64,000 nt of DNA from Parapristionchus giblindavisi (GCA_943737045.1 CALSFV010000241.1:558001-622000); one strand, 5' to 3'; positions 34,168-48,670 are shown, counted from the stretch's first letter. The notes: generated by a model from the sequence alone, not told the origin. Numbers and translations are program-made.

Positions 34168-36371
34168 TGTGGACGCTTTCGTACCATGTAAACAAGAGAT
34201 TGTTGCACGTTCAATACACCCCAGAAGACGCAGCAGTTACATAATACCGAAAGCAAAATTCAACTAATGTGGCAAAATTTTACAACTATGAAGCGACATG
34301 ATTATGTGTATAACTCGGATATATGCTACGGACTTTCTCTATGGTAGCACAGGTGAATTTTGTACATCCATTGATTTTTTACAAGCGATATTATGGTTTA
34401 GTATAGAATTTATGAATTTTCGATTTTTAATTTAAAACAAATGTCTATGACATTTTGTTTGTCCTATGTAGATAGATTCTTCAATTCTCCATCAAGTGTA
34501 CTATACCAACCTAACCTATCATTGATCGCCATTTGATCTTTGATGCACACCTGATTGTATTTACGAACATCACGCCCCACCCCTTCTTTTCTCACCCCAC
34601 ACATGCTCTCATTTACTTGTTCTTTCAATTGTTGACGCAACTTTTTGATGTATGATGAATTAAAGTAATTTAATTGCGTATTATGTACTATCACGGCTAG
34701 AAGACGATCACAATGTTGCATCTTTTACCGAAAGTCAAATTCAACCAATGCGAAAAATTTACCAATATTATGTAACAATACATCATCATGTATATAAGCC
34801 GTATATAAAAGATGATGCTATAGACCACTTTCGCTGATAGCACAAGATTTATTGATTTATTTGTTTGATATTGAGGTGTCACAAAAGTCGTTTTTTTCGA
34901 TAATTCATGGTTAGGGAGTTAGCATAGTTTTCATACTTATTGTTAGTAGATTCGTCTTTGCCGCACGGATCACATCCCTTCATTTGCTTCTATCGCGAGC
35001 GCGGTAGTCCAGTCTTTACGTTTGAATGTCGATCTTGTCGATCGTCCGGTACTACATACATATATGATATCTTGGCGTATTCCTCGATTGCGTCTCATCA
35101 TCTAACTGAAGGTCGACATGGTGAGATCGAGTTCGGGATGAGGAAACCACTGGGTTACGCTAGTTTTCATACGCCACAACATTATCTTCACTTTGCGAAA
35201 AATTGCAATTATTATATAATTTTTATTTAAAAAATATTTTTGTGTTGATTATTGATTTACAGAGACTCGTGATTATATAATTATTTTAATTTAATATTCT
35301 TCAGCATGTACATATTTCACACTTTAAGGGTAATTAGATATGTATCACTTGATTCATAAATCAATCATTCCTTCATTATATATAATGCTTTGTTTACCCC
35401 TTTGATAATATAATGAAATGAATAATTCGAACAATAACCAATATATACTATAGACCTAATGAAGAAGTTTGAGACAATCCTCAATCAGTCTCAATCAACA
35501 AATCAATCAATCAATCAAGCACATAGATTTTTCAAAGGACGCTCTGACATTTAACCAAGGACTATCAGCTTCGATAACAAGTAGGAGAAGATTAGACACT
35601 CGACGTGCTTTCGACACAATGTTATGATTTAGGCAATTTTTGTAAGAATCAGCAGGTAAAAAATATTTTTTCGAAAATCCTGAAAATCATTAAAAAATCA
35701 TAACAACACTACGTGGTTCTCTTGCATGCTTTGTGTTGTTATACTAGTATAATTTGAGTCACTTTCATTGTTGTCTTGTTTTTGTTCTTTGTTCTATTTT
35801 CACAATCTTTGACCATCGACCTTATTCTCGTTCAATCCACTTCCTCCTTGCACTCAGGGCAAACTTCCCTGTAGCGTGTGGCAACGAAATTATGTTTATC
35901 CGTGCGAAATACTTGCCTACTTTCGACCTCATTTTAACCCTAATACGTGAGCTTCTGTTTCCTAAGAAAGCTTAGGCGAGCAACATTCCTAGCCCATGTG
36001 AAGTCTAGACTAAATCTACTGATCACGAATGAGGTTTCGTTCATACTACATCCAATTGCTTTGTTTCACTGAAAAAAAACACCGAAGATAAGCTTGTTTG
36101 CGCATGTAACGAGCTATGCATGTTTTGCTGCCGTTGACCGATTCGATGATAGCGCGACGGACCTTCATAAACCTATGCTAATTATCTGTTTCCCATTTGT
36201 TGTGCCTGAAATAAACAATAAGAATAAGATAAGAACATTGTAGACACACTCCGTGATTTTTGTGCACTTTTTTTTCATTAAGTGAGCTAATCTAAATAGG
36301 CAAATTTGTTCTTTGATATGTGCCCGTTCTGTTTTGAAACGTTTTTATTCGACTGACACGCTCTGGTTATA
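34168..36371. other. Non-coding AT-rich interval
   Basis: No exon with splice and protein support was found. ORFs up to 96 codons resemble nothing I recognise. Confidence 0.4.
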
Positions 36372-37626
36372 TTAGGTTGAGTCATAAGTCTTGTCGCATT
36401 TTTTGGCCCTTTAAACAAATTTAAATAACTTTATCTCGGTAAAAGCAAATCAATCAAAGTAAGCGTCATCTGCGTCGACACACTTCCTCCAAAGTTCGGG
36501 TTGCTTGTGGGTACTGTGCTCGCAGAAGGACGGCTGCTAGGAGGCAAAGTAGTTGTTCAGCCAGATTTCGACCTCCCGCTGATTTTTCAAGCGTACTCCT
36601 CCGAAAGTGCGCTGCATATCGGAAAACAAGCAGCAATCGCTAAGAGCCAAGTCGGGCGAATAGGGTGGGTGGGGGACAACGTGCCAGTCAATGTCCAACA
36701 GGACCTTTTTGGTCGTCACATGGGGTCAGGCGTTGTCGTGCTGGAAGTGAATCCGGTCGCGCAGCCAGGGAACGGAGGAGGCATTGGACTTCAGGGTCTG
36801 TAGTTGGCAAGAGTATACCGTGGCCGTAATAGTCGACCCCTGTGGGAACAGCTCCCAATACACCACACCGCCACTGCCCCACCACAAAAACAGTATGATC
36901 GTTTTCCGGTGAAGTTCGAATTTGGCGATGAAATTGGGCTGCTCAACTCGATCGACCCACTAAGCCCGGAGGACCACGTTGTCGTAAGGGATCCACTTTT
37001 AATCTCCAGTCATGATACCGTCGATCCAAGCCGTTGTACGAGCGTACGAAATTAGATTCAGACACTGGTCCGCACGGTTTTCCTTCTGCTTGTCCGACAG
37101 TTGGCGGGGTATCCATCGACCCAAATTCTGGACCTTGCCAAGATCTTGTAGACAACCAACGATGGTGGGTTGGCTTACCCTAAGACTCGTAGCCATATCA
37201 CGGGTGGTAGCATAGGGGCCCGCTTGGACGTGATGCTCCAGCACGTCCAAGTCCAGCTCGGGGGCCGTCCGGACCTTTGACGTCGTACTCTCTTCTTCGA
37301 AGCGTTTGAACCAATGTTGCACAGTGCGCGTACTAGGGGCCTTAGTGTTGTATACTACCGTCATACGGATGTGGACATCGGGATGTTTGAGCTAGAATAG
37401 GAACAAAACAACGTGACGTGTCATATGTGCACAAAACTGGGAACGAATTGAAGAGCCATTTCAACTACAAGACTCGATGTAGGTACTATTCACTACTACG
37501 CTCAAAGAGTAGTAGTAGTGACTTATTTACTGCCAGAACGGATGGAGTAATTGATAACGTACGACTGAGCAGTGATAGCACAAACAAACTCCTCCAAAAT
37601 GCGACAAGACTTATGACTCAACCTAA
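36372..37626 (-). mobile_element. Full-length mariner element
   Basis: Terminal inverted repeats TTAGGTTGAGTCATAAGTCT (continuing TGTCGCATTTT) at 36372 and its complement ending at 37626, with TA at 36370-36371 and 37627-37628. The length, 1255 bp, is normal for mariner. It encodes a mariner-family transposase on the minus strand, now broken. Confidence 0.93.
36537..37400 (-). pseudogene. Mariner (DD34D) transposase, inactivated
   Basis: The minus-strand frame shows, in order: a helix-turn-helix part (TVQHWFKRFEE; TTRDMATSLRVSQPTIVGCL), the linker QLSDKQKENRADQC, a first catalytic Asp in GIMTGD, a second in QHDNA, and a third in PPYSPDLALSD, so the DD34D triad positions are kept. Stops interrupt this same frame just after GIMTGD (TAA, about 37001), after VVLRA (TAG) and after HDNA (TGA). 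The N-terminal portion upstream of about 37400 is eroded. The protein cannot be made intact; the element is dead by itself. Confidence 0.92.
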
Positions 37627-38939
37627 TATTTTTGGACTACTTTGTTCTCTGCAAGCAGAGATTCCGGAGGCACGTCGAGAGACTAATCTGAGATGTTTTA
37701 GGCGCACTTCCATAGCGATTAAACAGCGCTTAACTGGTCCAAATTCTCGGAAACGCTTGGGGTTCAGTCACATAAACATAGAACAAATACTCTGGGCACT
37801 AAAGTAAGTAATGGCTCCCTATAACGTCTAAGCCTTCCTAGTCCATTCTTGTGAGCAACCACATTTATGTGTCTATTTTGCTTCCACTTCCAGTTTTTCG
37901 CATTACTCTGCAGTAGGCTTACAATTGAATCACACGGAGATATTAGGAAGACACATGACGTTATCGGAAAAAATAATATAAATGCTATTTGTCACGTATA
38001 CATGATAGGTAATCATATTCTTTTTTTATTGAAATCATTTTCACGTGACACTAAATAGGCATTTATCAATGCATACCAATGTGATTCTTGCAAAGTGCTT
38101 TTTTGATAGTCTTTGCTGAGTTGTAATACAACATATTGTTCATTATTAGGCGATTAAGAAAAAAATTACTTACGGTTGTAAGCAACATATCATTAGTGGA
38201 AATATACTCCTTTTTTATAATTTATGCAATATATTTTATGTTGTTTCAATAAAATCGGAACGCTTATGTTTCCCCATTGCGTGTGAGCAGAGTCGACATA
38301 GTCCTGCAAGTCAAGGAAGTAGTTTCATCCCCTCGTTATGACTTCGTGCAGAAAATATACTTGAACGATTTCCGCACTTAATGTTGCAGCATAAATTCTC
38401 ACGGTTTCTTGTTCATTAATGTGAGTCATTCTCGAAAACGTCAAAGTCTGGAAGATGAACAGCTGTAGAGTCCTCGGATAGTTTCTCATGTAAATTTCAC
38501 TGCGTTATAATTCATCTCAAAGTGAAAAAGATATGTTAGATATAAATTTGAATATATGCATTATAAAATTGATCAAATTCCACTGTGAAAACTATTCGCA
38601 ACGTGCCACATTTAGCTCCGCAAGTGACCATCTAACGTAGCATTTGTCTCTCATATTGTAGTAACTTGTAACGCTGTGAACTCTGTAGACTTACCGCTTG
38701 TTACAGTGGTGTTTGGTATAATTCACGTCAATGTGCTTATGAGGTGAATCGAAAAAAAATCTTATATATTTTTTACAATACAATCTAGGCCACAAATACT
38801 AAAAAAATACGAATAGAAATTTTAGAATCTAGTGTTTTTAATGATGCCATCAAATAGCTCGGTATAAAAAATAAACAATCCTAGTACCCTCGTCGATAAT
38901 CTCGCGAACATCGTCTTATACCTTATTGTTGTGATATTG

Positions 38940-39190
38940 TAGTGTTCGAGATCAAGCATCAAAACTTGTCGGGCTATGAAAATAAATTTAAAAAAACTAG
39001 TACCACCTGTTTGATAATGCGAAAGCGAACCGCATATTGTATGCCTTATTGTAGTGGTATTTTAGTGATTGAGATCAAATAACAATTATTTATAAACCAC
39101 TCTCATTATCAGTATTTTGTCTCACAATCACTGAACGCATTAGAGGAAAAAACATTTCGGTCATAGACTACTATATCTATCGCACACTAC
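38940..39190. repeat. Left arm of a spaced inverted repeat
   Basis: Diverged reverse complement of about 42220-42440 (for example 'gagatcaa..ataaaccactc..tgaacgcatt..atttcggt' against 'accgaaatgatt..gcgttcagtg..tggtttata..gatctcgaac'). The arms are about 3.2 kb apart. Confidence 0.55.
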
Positions 39191-40011
39191 GGTATCGACC
39201 AAAATACCAATTCTCAGCATGAATTGTAAACGAACGATGGCTTAACTCCGATCCAGCAACTCGGCTGAACGATTTTTCCAGATGGTCCTGCAAGCTGTGG
39301 ATAGTACTCTCCCCTTATTGTTAAGTTACTGTTTTGAAGTTCTGCACCAGCTCCTGAACAGCTTTGGAAGGAGTTTTGCATATATAATTCGAGCTGAAAA
39401 TTTGCATCCATGGAATTGCTCTACAGATATCAGGCATAGATTCCAGACATATCGTCTTCATTCTCAATAGATCTATCTGGGTCCTATAGCAAGAAAGTTA
39501 TGTCGTTTTTAAAACATTTGTACGACATTGTATTACCATGTCAAAGCTATGCAATAATGTATATTATCATAGTTAGGTTTCTATAATCGTCTTCATAATT
39601 TTATTGAACGGCGATCGCTCGCAACGAAATCTGTCTTATTCTTCTCTCACCTTTCTTTCCGGTTCAAATGAAAATGCTTGAGACACAATACCTCTTTGAA
39701 CTTCGTTCGAACTTGTGGAAAGCATGAAGCGTCTACAGACCAATTTCCTGGTAAACAGGACGTCAAAGACGAAAAAGGAGACGTCTGTCAAAATAGAAAA
39801 AAAACGACAATTTGTCTCTACTTTATCTAGAAATGCCTTTGGATAGAGTATTATGATGACCAGGATTTACTGGAACCCATACCGACTGTTTCGCATGGGG
39901 TTGAGACGGTCAACAATTATGTTGTATGATCGTTTGACCACATGAAAGCCGTACAATATAATGTCTCGTGATTTCTTTTATTGCGCATCTTAAAAGTAAG
40001 CTAATATAATT

Positions 40012-40109
40012 TTCAAGGCACACTCAAAGCTAATTTGACTTTCCTCATTGGCAATACTCTATTGTAGACGACGAAAACGAGAGAACATTACCAGAGCGTG
40101 CCTTTAAGA
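40012..40109. mobile_element. CTTAAAGG-family MITE
   Basis: Begins caaggcacactcaaagctaa and ends agagcgtgcctttaag. Confidence 0.7.
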
Positions 40110-41592
40110 ACTTAAAAGTATGTTCATTTGCTCTGCTCATCTTATCCTATCCTATTTTTGTCTCTCGGACAGCTGTTTCCATGGTTGTTCCGACTAGAAA
40201 GAGCATCTACTTTTCTTGCTCAAATGACAGGTGGACGTCGTTATAGCGTCTGTTGTCCAAAATCAATCTTCCATAAAATATGAAGATAACACAGTATACC
40301 ATCTTTAATCTTCCATAAGATCAACGTAATAGTATCATTGAGGTCACCGATATCGCTACTTTAGCTAAATCAATTCCTTTATATCATCCCATTTTCCTGC
40401 TACGTATGGTATGATGGAATAAAGAATACGAATAAGAGATCCTTTTTGCAAATTCTTTTGAAACTTTCTCTTGAATTTTTCCGGGCCGCACTATTTGTCA
40501 AAGTCCTGCACAGCTCTCCGTTCTGCTCTACTGAGTTACAGAAGAAATGAGTGGGCATGGTCACTGTGAAGAGTTTTGAATAAGCCCCTTTTATAAATTC
40601 TCTCACGCGGATTACAATTTGTGCGTGTTTTCGTCGCCTCTCAAAGATGGCCAAAACAGTAATAAACTAGCGTCCCATTTAATATGCAGTCGTTTTCCGT
40701 GTTCAAATTAATTTCCCGCGCCCAACAACCAAAGAGCATTCTACCTATAACAAAATTCTATAATGTACACTAGCAATAATATTTTTGTATCATGTTTAGC
40801 TTATTTTTCATCATTAACTGTCGGGTTTTTCATTTCATTTCCGAGTACTAACGAGTAAATAAGTTTTTTTTCATATATCTCACGTCTATCAGTTCAATTG
40901 TCGAAGTAAATGTGTTTTCTAACATGACATCTTCCTAATTGGCTCTCAATAGAGTATGTGAAAAAACACGCATTACTCATAGGTCTAGATAAATTAGTTT
41001 GTACAGTTTTTTTCTAAATTTACTCAACTTCCGATCTCGAATCAAAAACAGAAAAGAAGGAAGTGGGGGTCGAAAACCTACATGAACTTCGTCTTATTGT
41101 TAGTAGGCACTATTTTCATGTTTTGATCATTGGTCCTTCCGTCTTTAACAAAACAGTGGATGTATTGCAAGTACAGTTCATAGATATATAAATCATTTTT
41201 CCTAATACCCTTGTACCCGTAGACGTTCCTGCTATTCCCCGGTTGTCTAATCTCCGGCGCTCTGTATTTTATGGCCTAGACTCATTCGTTTCTTTTCATT
41301 ATGTTCCCTTTATGATGTGTAACGACATATCTCATTTCTTATTATGACATCTATATTGCTTTTCTGTCTCCAATCCTGTTTTACTTTTTTTTTGCTACAC
41401 ACCAAATATTAATAATAACGATACGCATTTTTCTGTTGTATGATAGTATTTGCACGAGTTTGCAAACATATAATTTGTGCTTTTCTATGAATCCCATATG
41501 TATAATTATGCAATAAGTAGTAAAAGTATTTTCAACATGGGACCAAACTACTCGCAAGTACCACACATACTGGGGGCATGTGAGCACCATAA

Positions 41593-41714
41593 TTAAAGGG
41601 AGCGTTACCTCACTCAATGGTCTATTCATTGTGCACACTATTTTTCTGTTCTCTAACAACGAGAGAGCATTGAGCGTTGAAGAGACCATTGAGTGAGGTT
41701 ACGCTCGCTTTAGA
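41593..41714. mobile_element. TTAAAGGGAGC-family MITE, complete
   Basis: Left end ttaaagggagcgttacctca and right end tgaggttacgctcgctttag, followed inward on both sides by ctcaatggtct / agaccattgag. Confidence 0.75.
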
Positions 41715-41809
41715 TGGGGCTCAAAATGATTCACCGCTAGTTTTTTTCCCATATGATATATTGCACATGTGCCGTAAGGCCTAAAATTATGTTCAGTTAC
41801 AGGAAGTAA

Positions 41810-41907
41810 AATAGTTCTCAATAACCACCACGCTATGCATTTTTTTATATATGCGAGCATATATACCAAAAAATGCATAGCGTGGTGATTACTAAGAAAG
41901 ACTATTT
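41810..41907. repeat. Long hairpin
   Basis: Arms ccaccacgctatgcattttt and aaaaatgcatagcgtggtg pair almost perfectly, and pairing continues weakly outward (aatagttctc against gaaagactatt). The loop contains atatatgcgagcatatat. Confidence 0.8.
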
Positions 41908-42219
41908 AAAGCGAGCCATTGGTGTAAACTGGTGCAATGCAACCCTCGATGAATACCAGCGACTCATCCCCATCTGAGCATTGATGCCCAATATGATAAA
42001 GTGAATTGAATGCGAGCATTAAAAACGTCTATTATGTATGAAAGTAGGAGTATCTCTCAAAACATCGGGTGGACACTTGAGAGATCCTATCATCTGTCAT
42101 GTATCTTCACGGTCAAAACGTGTATGCATACACTTTTTCTTCTTCAAGAAGCGATGATAAAGTGTGTGCATACTTAGAAATACATAGGAGGAAGTGCAAC
42201 TAAGAAAAGCATATGACGA

Positions 42220-42440
42220 GGTTAGAGATATTGTAGTCTAACACCGAAATGATTTCTCCCATTGCGTTCAGTGTTCATGAGACAAACTACTGAGTGGTTT
42301 ATAAAGACTTGTTATGTGATCTCGAACACTACAATACCTCTACAATAAAGCATACAACACGCTCTTCGCGAAAAATAGAACAGGTGGGGTGGTACTAGGT
42401 TTTAAAAATTATTTTCATAGCCCTGTGTTGCTACAACTTT
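42220..42440. repeat. Right arm of the spaced inverted repeat
   Basis: Pairs with 38940-39190. The enclosed DNA has no recognised gene. It could be the remains of a larger DNA transposon or two opposed copies of a short repeat. Confidence 0.55.
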
Positions 42441-43644
42441 ATATACTGATCACGCAAATCTTTTTGGAGTCAATTTTCGTGTACAGCTTTTTAAGTTTTC
42501 CTAACCCATTGCTTGCTATATTGTATTAAAGTGCGCAGTAGAACTTCCGCATAAAGTATATTATAATTATTATTTGGCCTTCTCCCATTGGAATCACAAT
42601 GAGCTTTTGTATGAAATTGAGCTAGCCACCCTCAGAAATAAAGCATACAATCTATTATTGCACGGCTTTGGTTCTAACAACAATAAGCCTTGCTCTACAA
42701 TTATCTCCTAGTCTACTCTCAAATACCTTGCAAAGTCCGTGCAGTCTGGCTAGACCTTCTTATTTTCATTCCTGAATTGGGGGGTTTAAGGGATTTGGCC
42801 TTAGACCAAGTGCGATTGATCCCGGCACTGACAACAATGATAAAAGATGACTGCTGGTCAATTATGGTAATCTGCTAGAATCTTTTGTTCCATTGTCCAG
42901 TCTACAGAATGATTAGAGTCGCTGATTATATGTTATCGAGGATAGACAAATTACCGTTCACATATTGAGTGGGTACCCATACGTCGTCTAAATATAATCA
43001 TGATCTGTGATACTTTTCGCTGAACAAATATGAAATTTATTCAAAAAAACTCGCCCAAATATAGATAATTTTCATCTGCTCTCATGAGTTTCATATAGTA
43101 AAATCATGACATGTTTAGTTGAACTTCAATATCACCCACACATCATGTAGTGATATCATTTTATTATTATAAATGTTAGATATGATGCATTTACATTTGC
43201 TTTTTTTCCACTTTTCAGTTACACATAGTTATACATTCTAAACAACTTTATCGACTAACTTAGTAGTGCTAACTATCTCAGATGGGGCCAGCCGGTCCTC
43301 TATTCCTTCAAGTCGCTTCTCCATAGCAAGCTATGGAGAAATTTCAAGGCAACCTAGCCGAGATGTGATACATCGAGTACAAAACCAATCACATTTTGTT
43401 AATCAACAGTAGAATTGCTTGCATACTTGCTGTTTCACATTACGTGGTTTCCAAGAAGTGACAAGAGGGCACATTTGTTCTCGGTGTCGGTATCCGTTAG
43501 CTATGAACATTAATCATTACTTTTTGCACTCTTCCAGTCCACCCGATCAGTGTAACAGTTGTCCGATTCGTGTAAATATAAGTGGTTTAATGTCTTAAAC
43601 ATCATGCTAGACTCATTTCTAAACACTTTATCCCGTGAAAACAT

Positions 43645-43763
43645 TTAAAGGCATCCCCGAGTTAATTCGAAACTATCCGCCCTGGCAACGCTCTCTCGCA
43701 GACAAAGAAAGCAAAAGAGCAGAGCCAAAGCGGAGTTTCAATTCTCTCCAGAGTGCCTTTAAG
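43645..43763. mobile_element. CTTAAAGG-family MITE
   Basis: Starts tttaaaggcatccccgagtt, holds ctctctcgcagacaaagaaag and ends agagtgcctttaagg. Confidence 0.8.
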
Positions 43764-44587
43764 GCGAAGTGTATCATTAGGTATTCTGAAATTCCACGCG
43801 AGATTTTCAATATTTAAAATGTGTTTTCTACTCTGAAATTTAATAATAGTTCCACCCGTCACTTTTCACTTTTCTCCCACCCCACCAAAATGTCATTTTC
43901 ACATCCAACTCATGATTCGCAGATGAATTTTCGGCATTTTGTTGGATGGCATTTTGCAAGAAGGCATATAAATGTGGTGTTAATGGCGTTGTACGCAAAA
44001 AATCAGTCCCGCAACATTTGCAAATGGCACGTATGTGCAGAATAACGCGTTCCTCATTATCGTTTCAAGAATTGCTTCTCTCAATGGTCATATCGTCGTT
44101 TTTGCAGTTATATCAGGAGATTTGTTATCTAGAAAAAATAGAAAATTTTATTGTTTTGTATGGTTTGCACGACATAATGTACATTTACACAAAATAACAA
44201 TAATAGTGATGTTAATTTGTTTTGTGCAGATTTGTGTAAGAACAATTCTATCATACCCTTTCTTTCCGAGAAGAATTGATATCAGGTTCATGGATTGTCT
44301 AATCTAGCGTCATCTTTCAATTGCAATTGTATTCGGCAAATTACCTTGTAGGTCACTTTTCTCTGCAAAATGAATCAAGGCCTCTCGGGATTGGAATTGT
44401 ATCCTCGTTGTCTTATTTCAATCCAATTCAGACCCACGACTTTCACAAAATCCCTTCCTTACCAATAGTTTGTCTAGAGCTTTAATGCGGTGTTCGCGAC
44501 TGGAAGAAAAAGTGGAATGACGGCGACTTTTAGATACTTTTTATTTTATCCTTCGCTGGGAAAGCTCCTTCGCTATGCATTTTTTTG

Positions 44588-44702
44588 CCAAAGGCACATC
44601 CCGAGTTAATTTGAAACTCTTCGCTCTGGTAATGCCCTCTAGCCTTATTTGTTTACTAGAATGTTGTCAGAGCGAAACGCAAATTAGGGTATGCCTATAA
44701 AG
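44588..44702. mobile_element. CTTAAAGG-family MITE
   Basis: Starts caaaggcacatcccgagtta and ends gggtatgcctataaag. Confidence 0.75.
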
Positions 44703-46253
44703 ATTGTGACAAAAGTCAGTGATTTACCATGCGCTAAGAGTACGTAAACGTGATTGTGACCTAGTTTTTTCGTTGACGAAAAGGCCACATGTCCAACTCC
44801 TTTTTCTGTCTGTGCAGTCCTTGGCTAGTCACGTCTCTCGCGACTTCGGCCCTATTCTACACTATTTCACTAATTCCATTGCCTCAACCTTCTAAGGCTC
44901 ACACACCCTCTAATCTTATTCATTATCGGACTTCTCTATTTGAAAAAAAGATATATGTAAAATAAGTTTTTTTTAAATTAATATTATTCTGATTATCAAA
45001 CTTTATGGATTTTTCGCACCATGTCAATACTGCCTAATGTTGTCACGTAGAGTGAGAAAAGGGTGTGCTTGCCAATTGTTTTCCAGGGACCTTGGGTCGG
45101 TGTGTACCAGCAGACACCCTGTCTCGCACGTTCAATATCATCCATAGTGTATTGCGAAGAGGCTATTCTCACTCTTTTCTTACAATACATATCGTCTTTG
45201 AGGAGTCCCTTCATGTATACTCTGGTAATCAGAGAACAGAGAAATAGTGTGTGATTTGAAGAGACTGTGTTGTATTACCTTTAATGAGGTTATTAATTCT
45301 CTTGGGATTATTTTATTATTGGGAACAAGGTTAAAATAACTCAGTAATATGCCTGCAAAAAGAGTACAAGCTACATGTCCCTAATGATATCGGTAATGAC
45401 TCACCGATGTGCTTGAATTCTTTTACAAATGGGGTTGGTGCATAAATTTCTGATTTTTGTAGGGTTTGTTTGAAGCGTTCCCGTTTCGCGCTTTACAAAT
45501 ACAGCCTCGCTTACGCAAGCTCTATTGGCAGGAGTATGTACAGTAGTTCTTTTTATATCTAAAAATATAAAATTGGCACCTGTCTGTTTTCAAATAGCGG
45601 GGATTATCGTGCAGTCAGAAAAATTTACCACCCTCGTAATATTATTTTCATCTCATAAATCTACACAGTTCCTTCTCATTCTGGACGCCCTCACAGTAAT
45701 TGTCTGTCCGTATTTATGTCTGTCCAAGTCATTCCATTTCAATATTCATTCCTCTTGTCTGCTTTTCTTTTCATGAGAAGATGTCTATTTACTCTCCGCT
45801 ATTGTCGCTTCCATGTCCGGTTGTTGTCTGACTCTCACTCCTTACGTGTGTTAATAAATCATTTAACACCAAGGACCTTAGACTCCGCCCCTTTGCGAGA
45901 CAATTGCTGTGTTCTTTAACCTGGTACACGAACCAGGAAAAAAACAAGGTACAAGGATAAATCCGGTTGGCCGAGCCAGGTAGTAATCAGACAAAGAATG
46001 TTTTGGTGCGATCCTTTATGAGCCCCGTGAGTTGCCAATACAATTTAGGAAATCCGGGGGACGAGGCCATTTCGTTGTGGGTTTACGGCCCTTTTGAGTC
46101 ACAGAGATGAAAGACCACTATGGATACACTTTAAAGGGGTAAACTAGAGTCTCTTCTTTCCAGACAATGTTTCTTGGTACTTTCCTGAGAGGCGTTTTGG
46201 CGAATGGTCGTTCACACACGTTTCAATACCTGTAAATAAACATAAATACTCAG

Positions 46254-46332
46254 TTTAAAGGTACACTCCGAATCATTTTAGAGCTCTCCGCCCTGACAAT
46301 GCTCACTCGTAAGCAAAGAAAGTTTTAAACTA
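46254..46332. mobile_element. CTTAAAGG-family MITE, half
   Basis: Has ttaaaggtacactccgaatc and ctctccgccctgacaatgct, then stops after aagcaaagaaag. Confidence 0.65.
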
Positions 46333-48670
46333 GTTTAAAAACGCTGAATCATTGCCTTCGATCGAATCAAAAGTACTCGAAGTGAATAGACCAACGGTCA
46401 GGGTTGCAATGGAACGTCTGTGTGCATTCCAATAACTGTCAATCATATCCATTATTTGTCAGATATATTGAAAGTATATATTTATTTTGGTCGCTCGGAA
46501 AATCTAAATTTTCGAATCATTGTAAGCCCTCCCAACACTTCGTACACCATTTCTCTTATCATTGTTGGTGGTGCGTTGAAGCGAGTATTTTCTCTGTGCA
46601 AATGCTCAAACCATCTCATTTCTTCACGGTTCTTGCCACCGTTCGTCCAGTCACAATTGCATTACATCTTCGTTCGCCTCGGTTTCTTCTCCCCACAAAA
46701 CAACTTTGGCTTCAAAATGACGAACTCTCTGGCCTAATTCCATTGACTAAAGCCTCCTCGCTCCCACAAATTAAATATCACAGGATCGACAATGGTCATG
46801 GTTTTTTTCAATCTTTCGTCTAAACTCCCGTTGACACTATAATATTGTATGTCTTGGATATGAGAGAATGACTTTCGCCACGGGAATTAAGCTATCTCAT
46901 TTTGCTCGAAAAACGAAACAAAATGACCAGGGTCAAAATTCTGTGGAGAATCAGCGAACATTTTCCGCGTTCAAAGTTTCAAATGGCCTGAGTATTCATT
47001 TCAATTGTGCTACGAGCGCTCATGTAACATTGAAAAATGATAGTTTAGGATATTTGGTGACTTTAGTGTAACAGTTACATTGCAGTGTTTCCGTGATTTA
47101 CTGGAACATGTTCCAGTTAAAAAACTTTTGGAGTCCCCTTTAAAATATTCATATTTAAATCTTTGCTCATAATTTATTAAAAGCGTCTTGGTTTGCATGA
47201 CACGCGGATAAATATTCAAATACAGAAACCCTACATTTGACATTTGCTCACCAAAAAGCGCTGAGGATGGACATTCTAAGAATAGGCAGATACATAATGT
47301 ACATATTTTTATCTTCTCTAATAGTAAGCGGTAAAATCTACTCGTTATGTGATTTTGACATTTCGCTAACAAAAAATCGCAGAAGATGGCCCTATCTGGC
47401 TTCCGGTCCTTTCTTCTCCCATTATGATGCATTTTATGGATAATGCGGTGTTCATGACGCACGAAAAGCAATGAAAAGATCAGGAGAAAAAAGAAAATGT
47501 TGGACTTGGAGTGTTTATTCAGACTTAATTTGGACTCCAAGGAAAAAGGGTTGAAAATCATGTGAGACTGTCACGTGAATTTTCATGCGAAGATTCATTA
47601 GTCTCTAAGTGCTCCGAAATGACTCTCAATCTCTGGTTAAACTTGTCATTTTTCATTCATCGGAATAATATCCGGAAGATCCTACGGAAATTCGAATCAC
47701 ACGCTAATCGGTAAACATTTAAACGTTATCATAGATTTTCTAGTCTACTTGAACTCGAACCTTGATGGAGACCCGCGAATGTCATGCAAATCCCTCACAT
47801 CTCTCTTGTGCGAAGGCCAAGATTCGAGAAGTTATCTTTCCATAGCGAAATGGTAAACGTTCGGACTCATTACCCCTTTGTCGCGATTTTGAAACGTATT
47901 GACAAATTTCCTCAATTTTAAAAATGTGAGAATTTGCCTGTACGGGCCTTTCGAGGAGCTAATCCAATACAACTGTTATAATAATGTAATGATTTCGTCA
48001 ATAGGATAAAGCTTATTGCGTGGTATATCAAAGATAATTTTATAATAGCTGCTGTTTTTCCCGCCTTGGATTTCGACTTTGAACCCGGAGTGCAATGTGA
48101 AATCCAGTGGGCGGAGTTGTTTTGGGGACAAGGAAAAAGGGCATTATCTATTATGACCGTGACTCTTTTTTCAATTTTCTCGCCACATCTATTCTAGTCG
48201 CTTATTTTGTACTCTAGTTTTGTATGATTGTGAGAATTCTTAAAAGGAACCTTTTCCGCTTTTTTGTATTATGTGAGAACTTTTTCGCAATTTTAACGAA
48301 GGTTTCCAAAGAACAACTGAAGAACTCTTTTTGAACTATTTATTAGAAATAATCATTTGGGAATTTAAAAATTGTTTATTCAAGATTCAAAATGTCCACT
48401 GGTCAGTCTACGTGAAATTTGTTCGTTGTTATTGGGTTCATCAGTAATCTTATATTGGCTTTATTTATTAAGCTATTCTATCACAGAAATAGTGTAAATA
48501 TTGAAAATAATAGGTTCATTCACAGAACCTTCGCCTATATCTATACCCCCTTTGGGCCGCAATATTTAAATGCTTGATATGGATTTTACTGATAATGAGA
48601 GGTTGCTGCAAGTTTCCAGTTCTCTTTTCCAGTGACCAAAATTTAGACATTTTGTGCAGCACATTAGGGT

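Noticed and set aside
47010..47561. 183-codon minus-strand ORF
   Set aside because: The longest ORF in the gene-poor tract, but its composition is AT-driven, it has no recognisable domain and no neighbouring exons.
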